From contig CAWBVI010000012.1 in the NCBI GenBank assembly GCA_963792205.1, forward strand, positions 38,566 to 102,565: a stretch of DNA of 64,000 nt, written 5' to 3'. The DNA comes from DATDAH01 sp963792205. Lineage in GTDB: Bacteria; Actinomycetota; Acidimicrobiia; Acidimicrobiales; DATDAH01. A program made the translations under genes and the position numbers. Shown here in pieces: positions 52,111 through 60,082 of the stretch. Numbering within the stretch: position 1 is the first letter of the stretch; each line of letters opens with the position of its first letter. The notes under the pieces are model-generated. The model was given only the letters and a program-made list of their open reading frames with translations. It was not told where the DNA came from and searched no databases.

Positions 52111-54420
52111 TTAGTCGAGGGCGAAGAGGATGGCGCGCTCGATCTCGGCCAGGTGCGCGGGATCGCTGATCTTCTCCCCCGCCGACGTGCGGACGTAGAA
52201 CGAGTCGACCACCCGGTGACCGAGGGTCTGGACCTTGGCGGTGCGGATGTCGAGGTCGAGCGTCGAGAGGGCCTGGGTCAGGCGGTACAGGATGCCGATG
52301 GCGTCGGGGGCGTGGACCTCGATGACCGTGGAGGTGCCCGACGCGTCGTTGTCCACCAGCACCTCGGGTGGGGCGGCGTCGGCCTCGGCCACCGCGTCGG
52401 CCCGGGCATAGGTGCGCTCCCGCTCGGCCACCCGGGCAGCCAACGCCAGCTGGCCGGCGAGCGCCTGGCGGACCTGGTCGGCGACCTTCTCCCAGTCCAC
52501 GGCGTCGCCGTGGCTCGGGGTGACGACGAAGCGGCTGAGGGCCATGGCGTCCTCGGAGTGGGCACTGGCCTCGAGCACGTCGAGCCCGCTCACCGCCAGC
52601 ACGCCGGCCACCCGGCTGAAGGTGCCGGGGCGGTCCCGGCTGATCACCGTCAGCGTCCGCCCCTCACCGAAGACATGGGTGCCACCCTGCTCCATCAGCC
52701 GCCGGTGCTCGTCGGTGAGCAAGGGCCCGGCCTGATCGGGGGCCTCCCCGCCGAGGGCGTGCGCGGTCCGGGCGACCAGCTCGCTGACCAGACCCGCCTT
52801 CCACGGCCCCCACGCCGCCGGGCCGGTGGCCAGCGAATCGGCCTCGGTCAGGGCGGCGAGCAGCTCGAGGGTGGCCAGGGAGCCGACCGACTCGGCCACG
52901 AGGTCGATGGTGTCGCGGTCGCGCAGGTCGCGACGAGTGGCCACGTCGGGCAGGAGCAGGTGGTGGCGAACGAGATCGGCGAGCACGACGACGTCGTCGG
53001 GCGGGAACCCCATCCGCGGGCCCAGCCGCTCGACGAGGTCGATGCCGACCTCCGTGTGGTCGCCGGGGCGGCCCTTGCCGATGTCGTGCAGCAGGGCGCC
53101 GATCACGAGGAGGTCGTGGCGGTGGACCCGGTCGGCCAGCGCGGCGGCGTTGACCGCCGTCTCCCAGAGGTGCCGGTCGACCGTGAACTGGTGGTAGGCG
53201 TTGCGCTGCGGACGGCTGCGGACCGGCGCCCACTCGGGCAGGATCCGCACCAGCAGGTCCCGCTGGTCGAGCGCCTCGAGGACCGGGAGGGCCGGCCGGC
53301 CCTCGAGCAGGAGGTCGGCGAGCAGCCCCCGCGCCCCCTCCGGCCAGGGGTCGGGGAACTCGGGGACTTCGGCGGCGAGCCGGTCGAGCGACTGCCGGTG
53401 GATGCGGGTCTCGTGCTGGGCGGCGGCCACGGCCACCCGGAGGACGAGCACCGGGAAGCGTGCCGGTTCGGCATCCACGTCCAAGCGGACCTCGCCGTCG
53501 CGCAGGAGCACCCCGGGCCCGACCTGGCGGTCGCTGCGGGCCAGCCGTCCGGTCGGCCCCGCCAGCGAGGACTCCGTCCGGCCCCAGGCTTCGTCCCCGA
53601 TCCAGGCCACCGTGCGGGCCGCCCGCGCCACCGCCGCCATCAGGGCGTCGGCGTCCTCGTAGCCCAGCGCGTCGGCCACGCCGTCCTGCTCCTGCAGCAC
53701 CAGGCGGTCGCTCGGGCGCCCGGCCCGGCGATGCAGCTCGACGCGGGCGGCAAGCAGGACGTCACCGGCCTCGGCCAGCGCCTCGGGGTCGCCATTGGCG
53801 AGCTGGGGACGGGCGGCCTCCGACCAACCGAGCGCGTGGACGTCGCGCAGACCGCCGCGGCCCTCCTTCAGGTCCGGCTCGAGCAGGAACGCCACCTCGC
53901 CCTGCTCGCGGTGCCGCGTGTGCACGGACGCGGCCAGTTCCGCCAGCCACCGCTTCGACCGCTTGCGCCACAGCGCCAGGGCCGCGGCCGCCAGCTCGTC
54001 CGTGAGCGCCGGGTCCCCCGCCAGGTGGCGGCAGGACAGGAGCGAGGTCGCGGTATCGAGGTCGTCCGCGGCGAGGGCGAGCGCCTCCTTGACGGTCCGC
54101 ACGGCGTGGCCGAGCTTCAGCCCGGTGTCCCAGATCGGGTACCAGAGCGCCTGGGCGGCCTCGGCCGCGTCCCGGCGAGGGGCGTGGAGGAGCAGCAGGT
54201 CGAGGTCGCTCCCCGGGGCCAGCTCACCCCGGCCGTAGCCCCCGACCGCGACCAGGGCCACGCCCGCGGGGTCGGGGACCGTGACGGCGAACAGCTCGAC
54301 CAGCCAGTCGTCCACGGCCTTCGTGTAGGTCTCGCAGAACGCCCGTCCGGCGATGGTTCGGTCGGCCAGGATGCGCTCCCGGTCCAGCACCGGGAGCTCG
54401 ACCCGATCGGTCGCGGCCAT
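52111..54420 (-). CDS. glnD: [Protein-PII] uridylyltransferase / uridylyl-removing enzyme (GlnD)
   Basis: Nitrogen-status sensor that modifies PII proteins. 769 residues, shorter than the ~890 of E. coli but normal for actinobacteria. Nucleotidyltransferase domain with VGGYGRGELAPGSDLDLLLLH, a GlnD helical linker with LEPDLKEGRGGLRDVHALGW, an HD domain with NAYHQFTVDRHLWETA and LLHDIGKGRPGDHTEVG, and two C-terminal ACT domains (VISRDRPGTFSRVAGVLAVSGLDV and IEVHAPDAIGILYRLTQALSTLDLDI). In actinobacteria the modification may be adenylylation. No glnK or amtB is adjacent. The start overlaps the upstream stop (ATGA). Confidence 0.93.
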   Translation of the reverse strand: MAATDRVELPVLDRERILADRTIAGRAFCETYTKAVDDWLVELFAVTVPDPAGVALVAVGGYGRGELAPGSDLDLLLLHAPRRDAAEAAQALWYPIWDTGLKLGHAVRTVKEALALAADDLDTATSLLSCRHLAGDPALTDELAAAALALWRKRSKRWLAELAASVHTRHREQGEVAFLLEPDLKEGRGGLRDVHALGWSEAARPQLANGDPEALAEAGDVLLAARVELHRRAGRPSDRLVLQEQDGVADALGYEDADALMAAVARAARTVAWIGDEAWGRTESSLAGPTGRLARSDRQVGPGVLLRDGEVRLDVDAEPARFPVLVLRVAVAAAQHETRIHRQSLDRLAAEVPEFPDPWPEGARGLLADLLLEGRPALPVLEALDQRDLLVRILPEWAPVRSRPQRNAYHQFTVDRHLWETAVNAAALADRVHRHDLLVIGALLHDIGKGRPGDHTEVGIDLVERLGPRMGFPPDDVVVLADLVRHHLLLPDVATRRDLRDRDTIDLVAESVGSLATLELLAALTEADSLATGPAAWGPWKAGLVSELVARTAHALGGEAPDQAGPLLTDEHRRLMEQGGTHVFGEGRTLTVISRDRPGTFSRVAGVLAVSGLDVLEASAHSEDAMALSRFVVTPSHGDAVDWEKVADQVRQALAGQLALAARVAERERTYARADAVAEADAAPPEVLVDNDASGTSTVIEVHAPDAIGILYRLTQALSTLDLDIRTAKVQTLGHRVVDSFYVRTSAGEKISDPAHLAEIERAILFALD

Positions 54421-55760
54421 CAGAGCAGCCCCGCCGCCTTGCGGGCCGCGACCTGGACGGGGTCCCACAAGGGGGAGAACGGCGGGGCATAGGCCAGGTC
54501 GGCGCTGATCAGCTCCTCCACGGTGAACCCCGCGGTGAGCGCGACGGCCGCGGCGTCGATGCGCTTGCCGGCCCCCTCCTCCCCCACGATCTGGACCCCG
54601 AGGACCCGGCCGGCGCCGCGCTCGGCCAGGAGCTTGACGACGATCGGCTTGGCGCCGGGGTAGTAGCCGGCCCGGGTCGTCGCCTCGATCTTGCCGACGA
54701 CATAACCGAGGCCGGCCTCCGCCGCCTCTCGCTCGGAGAGGCCGGTCCGGGCCACCTCGGTCGAGCACAGCTTGGCGACCGCGGTCCCGACGACGCCGGG
54801 GAAGGTGGCGTAGCCGCCGCCGAGGTTGGTCCCCGCCACCCGCGCCTGGCGGTTGGCCACGGTGCCGAGGGCGACGTGGACCGGCCGGCGCGAGACGCGG
54901 TGGAACGACTCGCAGCAGTCGCCGGCAGCCCAGACCCCGTCGACGTTCGCCTGCTGGCGGGCGTTGACCGAGATGGCCCCCTTGACCCCGGTGGCGATCC
55001 CCGCCTCGACGGCCAGCTCGGTGTTGGGCTCGACGCCGGTGCCGAGGACGACGAGGTCGGCCGGGAGGTCGTCGCCGGCGTCGAGGTGGACCGTGCCCGG
55101 CTCGAAGCCCGTCACCCGCACCCCGCAGCGCACCTCGATGCCGTGACGGATCATCGCGGCACGGACGAGGGCGGCCATGTCCGGGTCGAGCGCCCCCATG
55201 ATCTCGGCGGCGCCGTCCACGACGGTCACCCGCACCCCACGGCGGACGTACGCCTCCGCCATCTCGAGGCCGATGTAGCCCCCGCCCACGACCACCACGT
55301 CCCGGGGGTTGGACCGCTGGGTGCGCTCGAGCAGGCGCTGCGCGTCGTCGAGGGTCTGCACGCCGAGCACGGACTCACCGTTGATGCCAGGGATGTCCGG
55401 CCGGCGGGGTCGGGCGCCCGTGGCGATCATGAGCTGGTCGTAGGGCAGCCGCACGGTGCGCCCGTGCTCGTGGTCCCGCACCTCGATCTGACCGGCCGCG
55501 GTGTCGATGGCCACGGCCTCGTGACGGAGGCGGACGTCGATCTTGTGCCGGTCCCGGAACTCCTGGGGCGTGCGGGCGACCAGGTCGTCGAGCGAGCCGA
55601 TGTCGCCGGCCACCAGGTAGGGGATGCCGCAGGCCGAGTAGCTGACCCACTGGCTCTTCTCCAGGGCCACGATGTCGAGGTCGCCGTCCAGCCGCCGGGC
55701 CTGGGTGGCTGCGGTCATGCCGCCGGCGTCGCCCCCGATCACCACGAGCCGTGCTCCCAT
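54420..55760 (-). CDS. CoA-disulfide reductase-like FAD/NAD(P) oxidoreductase
   Basis: 446 residues from ATG at 55760. Class III pyridine-nucleotide-disulfide reductase: FAD motif VVIGGDAGGMTAATQARR, the single redox Cys in SYSACGIPYLVAG, NAD(P) motif VVVVGGGYIGLEMAEAYVRRG, the second FAD motif VDGVWAAGDCCESFH, and a C-terminal dimerization domain (GVVGTAVAKLCSTEVARTGLSE ... YYPGAKPIVVKLL ... VGEEGAGKRIDAAAVAL). The CGIPY motif is that of CoA-disulfide reductase and NADH oxidase/persulfide reductase relatives. Which thiol it reduces is unclear. Translationally coupled to glnD (ATGA). Confidence 0.87.
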   Translation of the reverse strand: MGARLVVIGGDAGGMTAATQARRLDGDLDIVALEKSQWVSYSACGIPYLVAGDIGSLDDLVARTPQEFRDRHKIDVRLRHEAVAIDTAAGQIEVRDHEHGRTVRLPYDQLMIATGARPRRPDIPGINGESVLGVQTLDDAQRLLERTQRSNPRDVVVVGGGYIGLEMAEAYVRRGVRVTVVDGAAEIMGALDPDMAALVRAAMIRHGIEVRCGVRVTGFEPGTVHLDAGDDLPADLVVLGTGVEPNTELAVEAGIATGVKGAISVNARQQANVDGVWAAGDCCESFHRVSRRPVHVALGTVANRQARVAGTNLGGGYATFPGVVGTAVAKLCSTEVARTGLSEREAAEAGLGYVVGKIEATTRAGYYPGAKPIVVKLLAERGAGRVLGVQIVGEEGAGKRIDAAAVALTAGFTVEELISADLAYAPPFSPLWDPVQVAARKAAGLL

Positions 55761-55870
55761 CGGCGCCGACGCTACTTCCGGCGCCCGCCGCGGCTGCAGG
55801 CCGACCCACTTGTTCATCCCGAGGAAATGCTCCGGGCCGGTAGCCTCGGCGCCCGGCCCTGCGGGGCCTG

Positions 55871-55943
55871 GCCCCCATCGTCCAGTGGCCTAGGACGCCA
55901 GCCTTTCAAGCTGGTAACACGGGTTCGAATCCCGTTGGGGGTG
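55871..55943 (+). tRNA. tRNA-Glu (anticodon TTC)
   Basis: 73-nt cloverleaf. Acceptor stem GCCCCCA paired with TGGGGGT, discriminator G; anticodon arm CCAGC-CTTTCAA-GCTGG, giving TTC; T arm ACGGG-TTCGAAT-CCCGT. No encoded CCA. It marks the border between ordered core genes on the left and a disordered region with an integrase fragment on the right. Confidence 0.96.
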
Positions 55944-56179
55944 CTGTGACGTCCCTCCTGGTCACGCCCCTTGTTCGGGCAACGAGATTGCGACCTGCGA
56001 ATTGCTGCCGCTGCTCGTGCCGTGTCAGGCAACGTTTGCCCTGTCCTCGACCGGCACTTCAGGGCGCATGCCCCGCGTCGATATGCACGCGCATTCGGGG
56101 ACACCCTGCGGCCTTCCGGGCTTGCCCAGAGCCGTCGTTCCGTCGCGAGGCAGCGGCCAACGTGCCAGGACAAATCACG

Positions 56180-56749
56180 TCAAGCCGTAACTCGCGTGGG
56201 CCGGTATCGCAGGGCGACCGCCCCCGACCGGAACTCATGGCGATCCACGAGCTCGAGCTGGATGCGCTCGCGCAGACCGGCGAGCAACGTCGGCCCCTGT
56301 CCGGCAAGGACCGGCTGCACAAGGAACTCGTACTCGTCGATCAGTCCCAGATCTGCCAACGCCAGGGGGAGCGTCACGCCACCCACGAACAGGCCCTCGC
56401 CTGGCTCCTGCTTGAGCCGCTGAACCGCTTGCCCCAAGTCGCCTCGCACCAGCTCGGCATTCCAATCGACCCCGCTCAGCGTGCTCGACACGACGTACTT
56501 CTTCGCCCGGTCGATGGTCTCGGCGAACGGGATCTCCCACTCATCCATCCAGTCAGGCCACGTTCCCGTGGCCGGCTGCCGCCACGCCGACTCCATCATC
56601 TCGTAGGTCACCCGGCCGAAGAGCAGGGCATCGGCTCGTTCCATCTCAGCGGTCCAGTAGCGCATCGACTCCTCGTCCGGGGGGAGCCCTGCCTCGTGAT
56701 GGCAGCAGCCGTCGAGCGTGACGTTGATCGAGTATCGAAGTGGTCTCAT
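56180..56749 (-). CDS. Dihydrofolate reductase-like / RibD C-terminal domain protein
   Basis: 189 residues from ATG at 56749. Matches the RibD_C-type family of small reductases: RYSINVTLDGCCHHEAGLPPDEES, ADALLFGRVTYEMMESAW, KKYVVSSTLSGVDWNAELV, LFVGGVTLPLALADLGLIDEYEFLVQPVLAGQGPTLL. Such genes are very often paired with ArsR and SRPBCC genes, as here (same direction, 155 nt downstream). NADPH-dependent reduction is likely; substrate unknown. The 236 bp between it and the tRNA hold nothing recognizable. Confidence 0.85.
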   Translation of the reverse strand: MRPLRYSINVTLDGCCHHEAGLPPDEESMRYWTAEMERADALLFGRVTYEMMESAWRQPATGTWPDWMDEWEIPFAETIDRAKKYVVSSTLSGVDWNAELVRGDLGQAVQRLKQEPGEGLFVGGVTLPLALADLGLIDEYEFLVQPVLAGQGPTLLAGLRERIQLELVDRHEFRSGAVALRYRPTRVTA

Positions 56750-56903
56750 CTCGGTGCTCTCCCTTGATGCGCGCCGCGCGTTCACCGGACCGTACATAGA
56801 CGATTGTCGGCGCCATTTCTCATCGGCGCCCCGATCGCACCTACTCAACACCGTCGTGGTTCGAACCAGACCGCAGACCGAGGGACCAGTTCGATGCGGC
56901 GCT

Positions 56904-57405
56904 TCAGGAGGCGGGGGCGCGGGCGGCGAGGATGCCTTCGATCTGACCGATCGCTTCGAGCATGCCTTCCTCCTGGCCCATCTCGAGCAACTTCTCCATG
57001 GTCTCGAGTGACTCGAAGCTCGACTCGATAGCCATGAGCGTGCCGCCCTCGTTCTCGGTGAGGGTGACGACCATGAGGCCGGTCGGCATCTCGGGGTTGG
57101 GCCTGCCGTCGGAGTCGCCGAAACCGTCTTGCAGCTCGAGGCGCGTCGGCGGGTCGACGGCCTGAACCTTCCACCAGCCGTGATGCTGCTCGCCGTCGGG
57201 TGCTCGTCATGAAGTACGAGACGTGCGCACCCGCCGTCAGGTCGTGCGTCGTGAATGTCGCCGGGTAGCCCGGCGGACCCCACCACTGTTCGAGCTGGCG
57301 CGGGTCGGCCCAGAGCTGCCACGCGCGATCGACAGTCGCGTCCAGCTCCGCGGTGATCGTCATCGTGAGGTGCTCGGGGTCCTTGACGACGTGCGTTGCG
57401 ATCAT
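56904..57405 (-). CDS. SRPBCC (AHSA1-like) domain protein, single frameshift
   Basis: About 166 residues after repair. N-terminal part from ATG at 57405: TMTITAELDATVDRAWQLWADPRQLEQWWGPPGYPATFTTHDL. The C-terminal part, in another frame, is EMPTGLMVVTLTENEGGTLMAIESSFESLETMEKLLEMG, ending at 56904. The join is at about 57200-57204, where an extra A breaks YFMTSPDGEQHHGWWKV. AHSA1-like START-fold proteins bind hydrophobic ligands. Start overlaps the ArsR stop (ATGA), the classic ArsR-SRPBCC operon. Confidence 0.85.
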
Positions 57406-57755
57406 GGTTTCCGTCCTCCGTTGCGGTCGGTGGCGAGCAGGTCGCCGATGCGATCGATGCGGCCGCGCCAGGCGGCTTCCAACTTCTCGAGGAGCTCGAC
57501 GGCGCGGCGCATCGTGTCGGCGTTGCCCCGCACGAGTTGTTCCCGGCCGTGGCGGTGCTTACTGACGAGCCCCGCGCGTTCGAGCACGGCGACGTGCTTC
57601 TGCACCGCGGTGACCGACATCGAGTAGTTGCGGGCGAGGGCCGAGACGCTGTGCTGCCCGTCGAGCGCGCGCACGAGGATGTCGCGGCGCGTGCTGTCGG
57701 CCAGGGCGTGGAACACCCGGTCGGCCTGGGCGTCCTGCAACTTACCTACAACCAT
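57402..57755 (-). CDS. ArsR family transcriptional regulator
   Basis: 117 residues from ATG at 57755 (VVGKLQDAQADRVFHALADSTRRDILVRAL). Winged helix with recognition region SVSALARNYSMSVTAVQKHVAVLERAGLVSKHRHGREQLVRGN. No cysteine metal-site motif, so it belongs to the non-metal group that controls SRPBCC/RibD-like operons. The start codon lies in the middle of a 28-bp perfect palindrome, a likely autoregulatory operator. A GTG at 57773 is an alternative start. Confidence 0.9.
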   Translation of the reverse strand: MVVGKLQDAQADRVFHALADSTRRDILVRALDGQHSVSALARNYSMSVTAVQKHVAVLERAGLVSKHRHGREQLVRGNADTMRRAVELLEKLEAAWRGRIDRIGDLLATDRNGGRKP

Positions 57756-57769
57756 ATGGTTGTAGGTAA
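57742..57769. promoter_or_regulatory. 28-bp perfect palindrome, likely ArsR operator
   Basis: Half-site TTACCTACAACCAT followed directly by its exact complement. AT-rich in an otherwise very GC-rich setting. The centre CATATG contains the ArsR start codon, so repressor bound here would block initiation of the arsR-SRPBCC-RibD operon. Confidence 0.82.
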
Positions 57770-57800
57770 CCACATGCAGTCGACGGTTGCAACCCCTCGA

Positions 57801-58067
57801 TCAGGTCGGGGTGAAGGTCACCTGCTTGACCTGGATCGGGAGGCCGCCGGTGTTGTTGCGGACGAGGATCAGGATCGTCTGCCCGTTGCCTTCCCAGGTG
57901 CAGCCGACGGAGCCGGCGGCGCCCGGGTGCCCACCGGACTTCGAGTTTTCGCTCCCGTTTCGCCCGACGAACGGCGGGTGGTCGCTGACCAGGGACGGTG
58001 CGGACCTCGCCGCGGCGGGTGGCCTGGGTTGCCAATAGCTACCGGGCCTATCTGCCGAAGTGCCCGG
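57801..58067 (-). pseudogene. Remnant of an unidentified protein (C-terminal end only)
   Basis: A short open frame ends at a TGA at 57801-57803. The last ~65 codons look coding: DHPPFVGRNGSENSKSGGHPG, then VGCTWEGNGQTILILVRNN and TGGLPIQVKQVTFTPT, like the beta-rich end of a secreted protein. Upstream the frame is Pro/Ala-rich and stops at about 58067 with no plausible start. I see no family match. Probably the leftover 3' end of a gene lost during rearrangement. The rest of 57770-58181 holds only the ArsR operator region and the recombinase leader. Confidence 0.4.
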
Positions 58068-58181
58068 CGAGGGTGCCCCCTACCGCCGGCCTGTCGACAT
58101 AGGCGACGGTGCGGCACCTGGCGCTACCACCGTCCGCGTGGGACCGCTTCGCTGGACCTCCCATGACGAGGAGGATCAGCC

Positions 58182-58860
58182 ATGACCATGCTCGAGTCGA
58201 GTACACCGACGATCCAGCACCCCGAGGATCGGCTCGGGTTCGATGACGGGCAGCTCGCCGCAGCGTCGTTCCTCGCCCGCTACAGCGGGCGGACCCTCGA
58301 GGCGTACCGCCATGACCTGCGCGGATTCTTCCAGTGGGCCACGGACCACGACGTCGAGGTGATGGGGGCGACGCGCCCGCACATCGAGCTGTTCCGTGCC
58401 TGGATGGAGGAGCGTGGTCTCGCCGCCTCCACGATCGACCGACGGCTGTCGACGGTCTGCGGCTTCTACCGCTTCGCGCACATCGACGGCCGCATCAGCG
58501 CGAACCCTGCCCAGTACGTCCGACGACCGCAGGTCCACCCGAGTGACGCTCGAGGACTCGACCGCTCCGAGCTCGGCGTGTTCCTGTTCACCGCCGAGCA
58601 GTACGACCGCGACCACGCGGCGCTCGCCGTGCTGCTCGGCCTCAATGGCCTACACGTGAGCGAGGCGTGCGCCACCAACGTCGAGGACTTCGGCTTCGAG
58701 CGCGGCCACCGAGTCCTGGGCATCGTCGGCAAGGGCAACAAGCCTGCCAAGATCCCGCTCGTGCCTCGTACCGCACGAACCATCGACCTGGCCGTCGGTG
58801 AACGCCACGAGGGTCCGATCCTGCGCCGTCGCGACGGTCAGCGCCTCGAGCACCGGCCGG
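58182..58860 (+). pseudogene. Truncated tyrosine recombinase (XerC/XerD-like)
   Basis: Starts ATG at 58182. The SAM-like core-binding domain (residues ~20-105) reads LARYSGRTLEAYRHDLRGFFQWATDH and GLAASTIDRRLSTVCGFYRFAHIDGRISANPAQYVRRPQ. The catalytic domain begins with LAVLLGLNGLHVSEACATNVEDF, where the first catalytic Arg of the usual LRxSE motif is His (HVSE), and VLGIVGKGNKPAKIPL with the beta-hairpin Lys. Homology ends near 58860, before the HxxR and Tyr motifs. The following bases belong to a LysR gene on the other strand. Not functional as an integrase. Confidence 0.85.
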
Positions 58861-59779
58861 TCAGGCGGCGCGCGATGCCGCCCACTGTTCGTCGAGGTCG
58901 TGACAGATCTCGGCCGCTGCTTCGACGAAGGGGAGGAGGGCTGGTGGCGGCGTGCGCTCGGGATGCCATGCGATCCCGAGACGGCGGGGCGGGGGCTCGG
59001 GCCGGATGGGGATGACGGCCACGTTCGGATCGTGCTCGTCGACCGTGAGCAGTGGCAGCACGGCGTAGGCCAGGCCGGAGCCGATCAGGCCCTGGATGGT
59101 CGGGGTGTCGTCGGAACGGAAGATGTAGGTCGGTGAGACGGGCGCCTGGCGGAAGACGTCGTCGATGATCTGCCGGCAACCGGCGGTGCGGGTGCCGATC
59201 ATTGGGAGGGTGGCGATGTCGGCGATGCTGACCACCCGCTGTCTGGCCTCGGGTGCAGCCGCGGGCGCCACGAACACCATCGGGTCGTCGAGCAGTGGGC
59301 GGACCTCCAGCGGCCCGGTCTCGTGCTGGCCGATCTCGATGAAGGTGACGTCGACGTCGCCGGTCTCGACGGCGTGGATCAGCTCGGCGGAGTCGCCGGA
59401 CTCACGCAGCACGATCTCGATGCCGGGCGACTCCGCTCGGAAGGTTCCAAGGAGCCGGGGGAGAATCTTGGTGCCGATGCTCGGCAGCGTTCCGACTCGC
59501 AGCTCGCCGTGTTCGCCCGAGGCCAGCGCCCGCAGGTCGGCGGCGGCGGAGCTGATGCGGGCGAGGACGGCCCGGGCGTGGCTCACAGAGCATCTCCCCG
59601 GCCGCCGTGAGCCGCACGGGGCGGCGGCCGCCGGGGCGCTCGAACAGCGGCGTGCCCACGATGCGTTCGAGGGTGCCGATCTGTTGGCTGACCGCCGACT
59701 GGGTGTAGCCGAGCTGCTCGGCGGCTGCGCTGAAGGTGCCCGTCTCGGCCACGGCCACCAGGGCCAGGAGGTGGCGCAA
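58861..59779 (-). CDS. LysR family transcriptional regulator, single frameshift
   Basis: About 305 residues after repair. N-terminal winged helix LRHLLALVAVAETGTFSAAAEQLGYTQSAVSQQIGTLERIVGTPLFER, TTG start at 59779. The effector domain in another frame is LRVGTLPSIGTKILPRLLGTF, DVTFIEIG, GLIGSGLAYAVLPLL. The join is at about 59586: removing one T gives RLTAAGEMLVSHARAVLARI. An inverted repeat lies upstream at 59836-59857. It is divergent to a FAD-linked oxidase gene, its natural candidate target. Its 3' end abuts the truncated recombinase exactly. Confidence 0.85.
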
Positions 59780-59835
59780 CTCCAGACTCGGCCACGTGGC
59801 CGGACGCGATCGAGCTAGAAGCGTTCATGATGGAT

Positions 59836-59857
59836 CACAATCGTAGCCTCGATTGTG
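59836..59857. promoter_or_regulatory. Inverted repeat, candidate LysR-type operator
   Basis: Arms CACAATCG and CGATTGTG separated by TAGCCT, perfect over 8 bp, in an AT-rich stretch between the LysR gene and the FAD-linked oxidase. Position and symmetry fit autoregulation by the divergent LysR protein. The remaining part of the ~300-bp intergenic region to 60082 shows no gene; a ribosome-binding-like GGAGAGGAGG precedes the oxidase start. Confidence 0.6.
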
Positions 59858-60082
59858 CTTATGGATCTACGTCTTCATAGTGATCTGCATGTTCGTGGCC
59901 AACTGCGAGACAGGGGCGGGAGGGGCGTCCGGAGGGCGTCAACGTGGTTTCGAGCGCCTTCGAGCTCGACGGCGCGTATGTCGCTCGTGATGCGTCGCTG
60001 GCCGGGCCTGGCATAGGCGGAGAGTGGTCGGTGTTCGGCGGCGCCCGCCTGGCGAGGCCGGCATCGGAGAGGAGGTAGCGCA

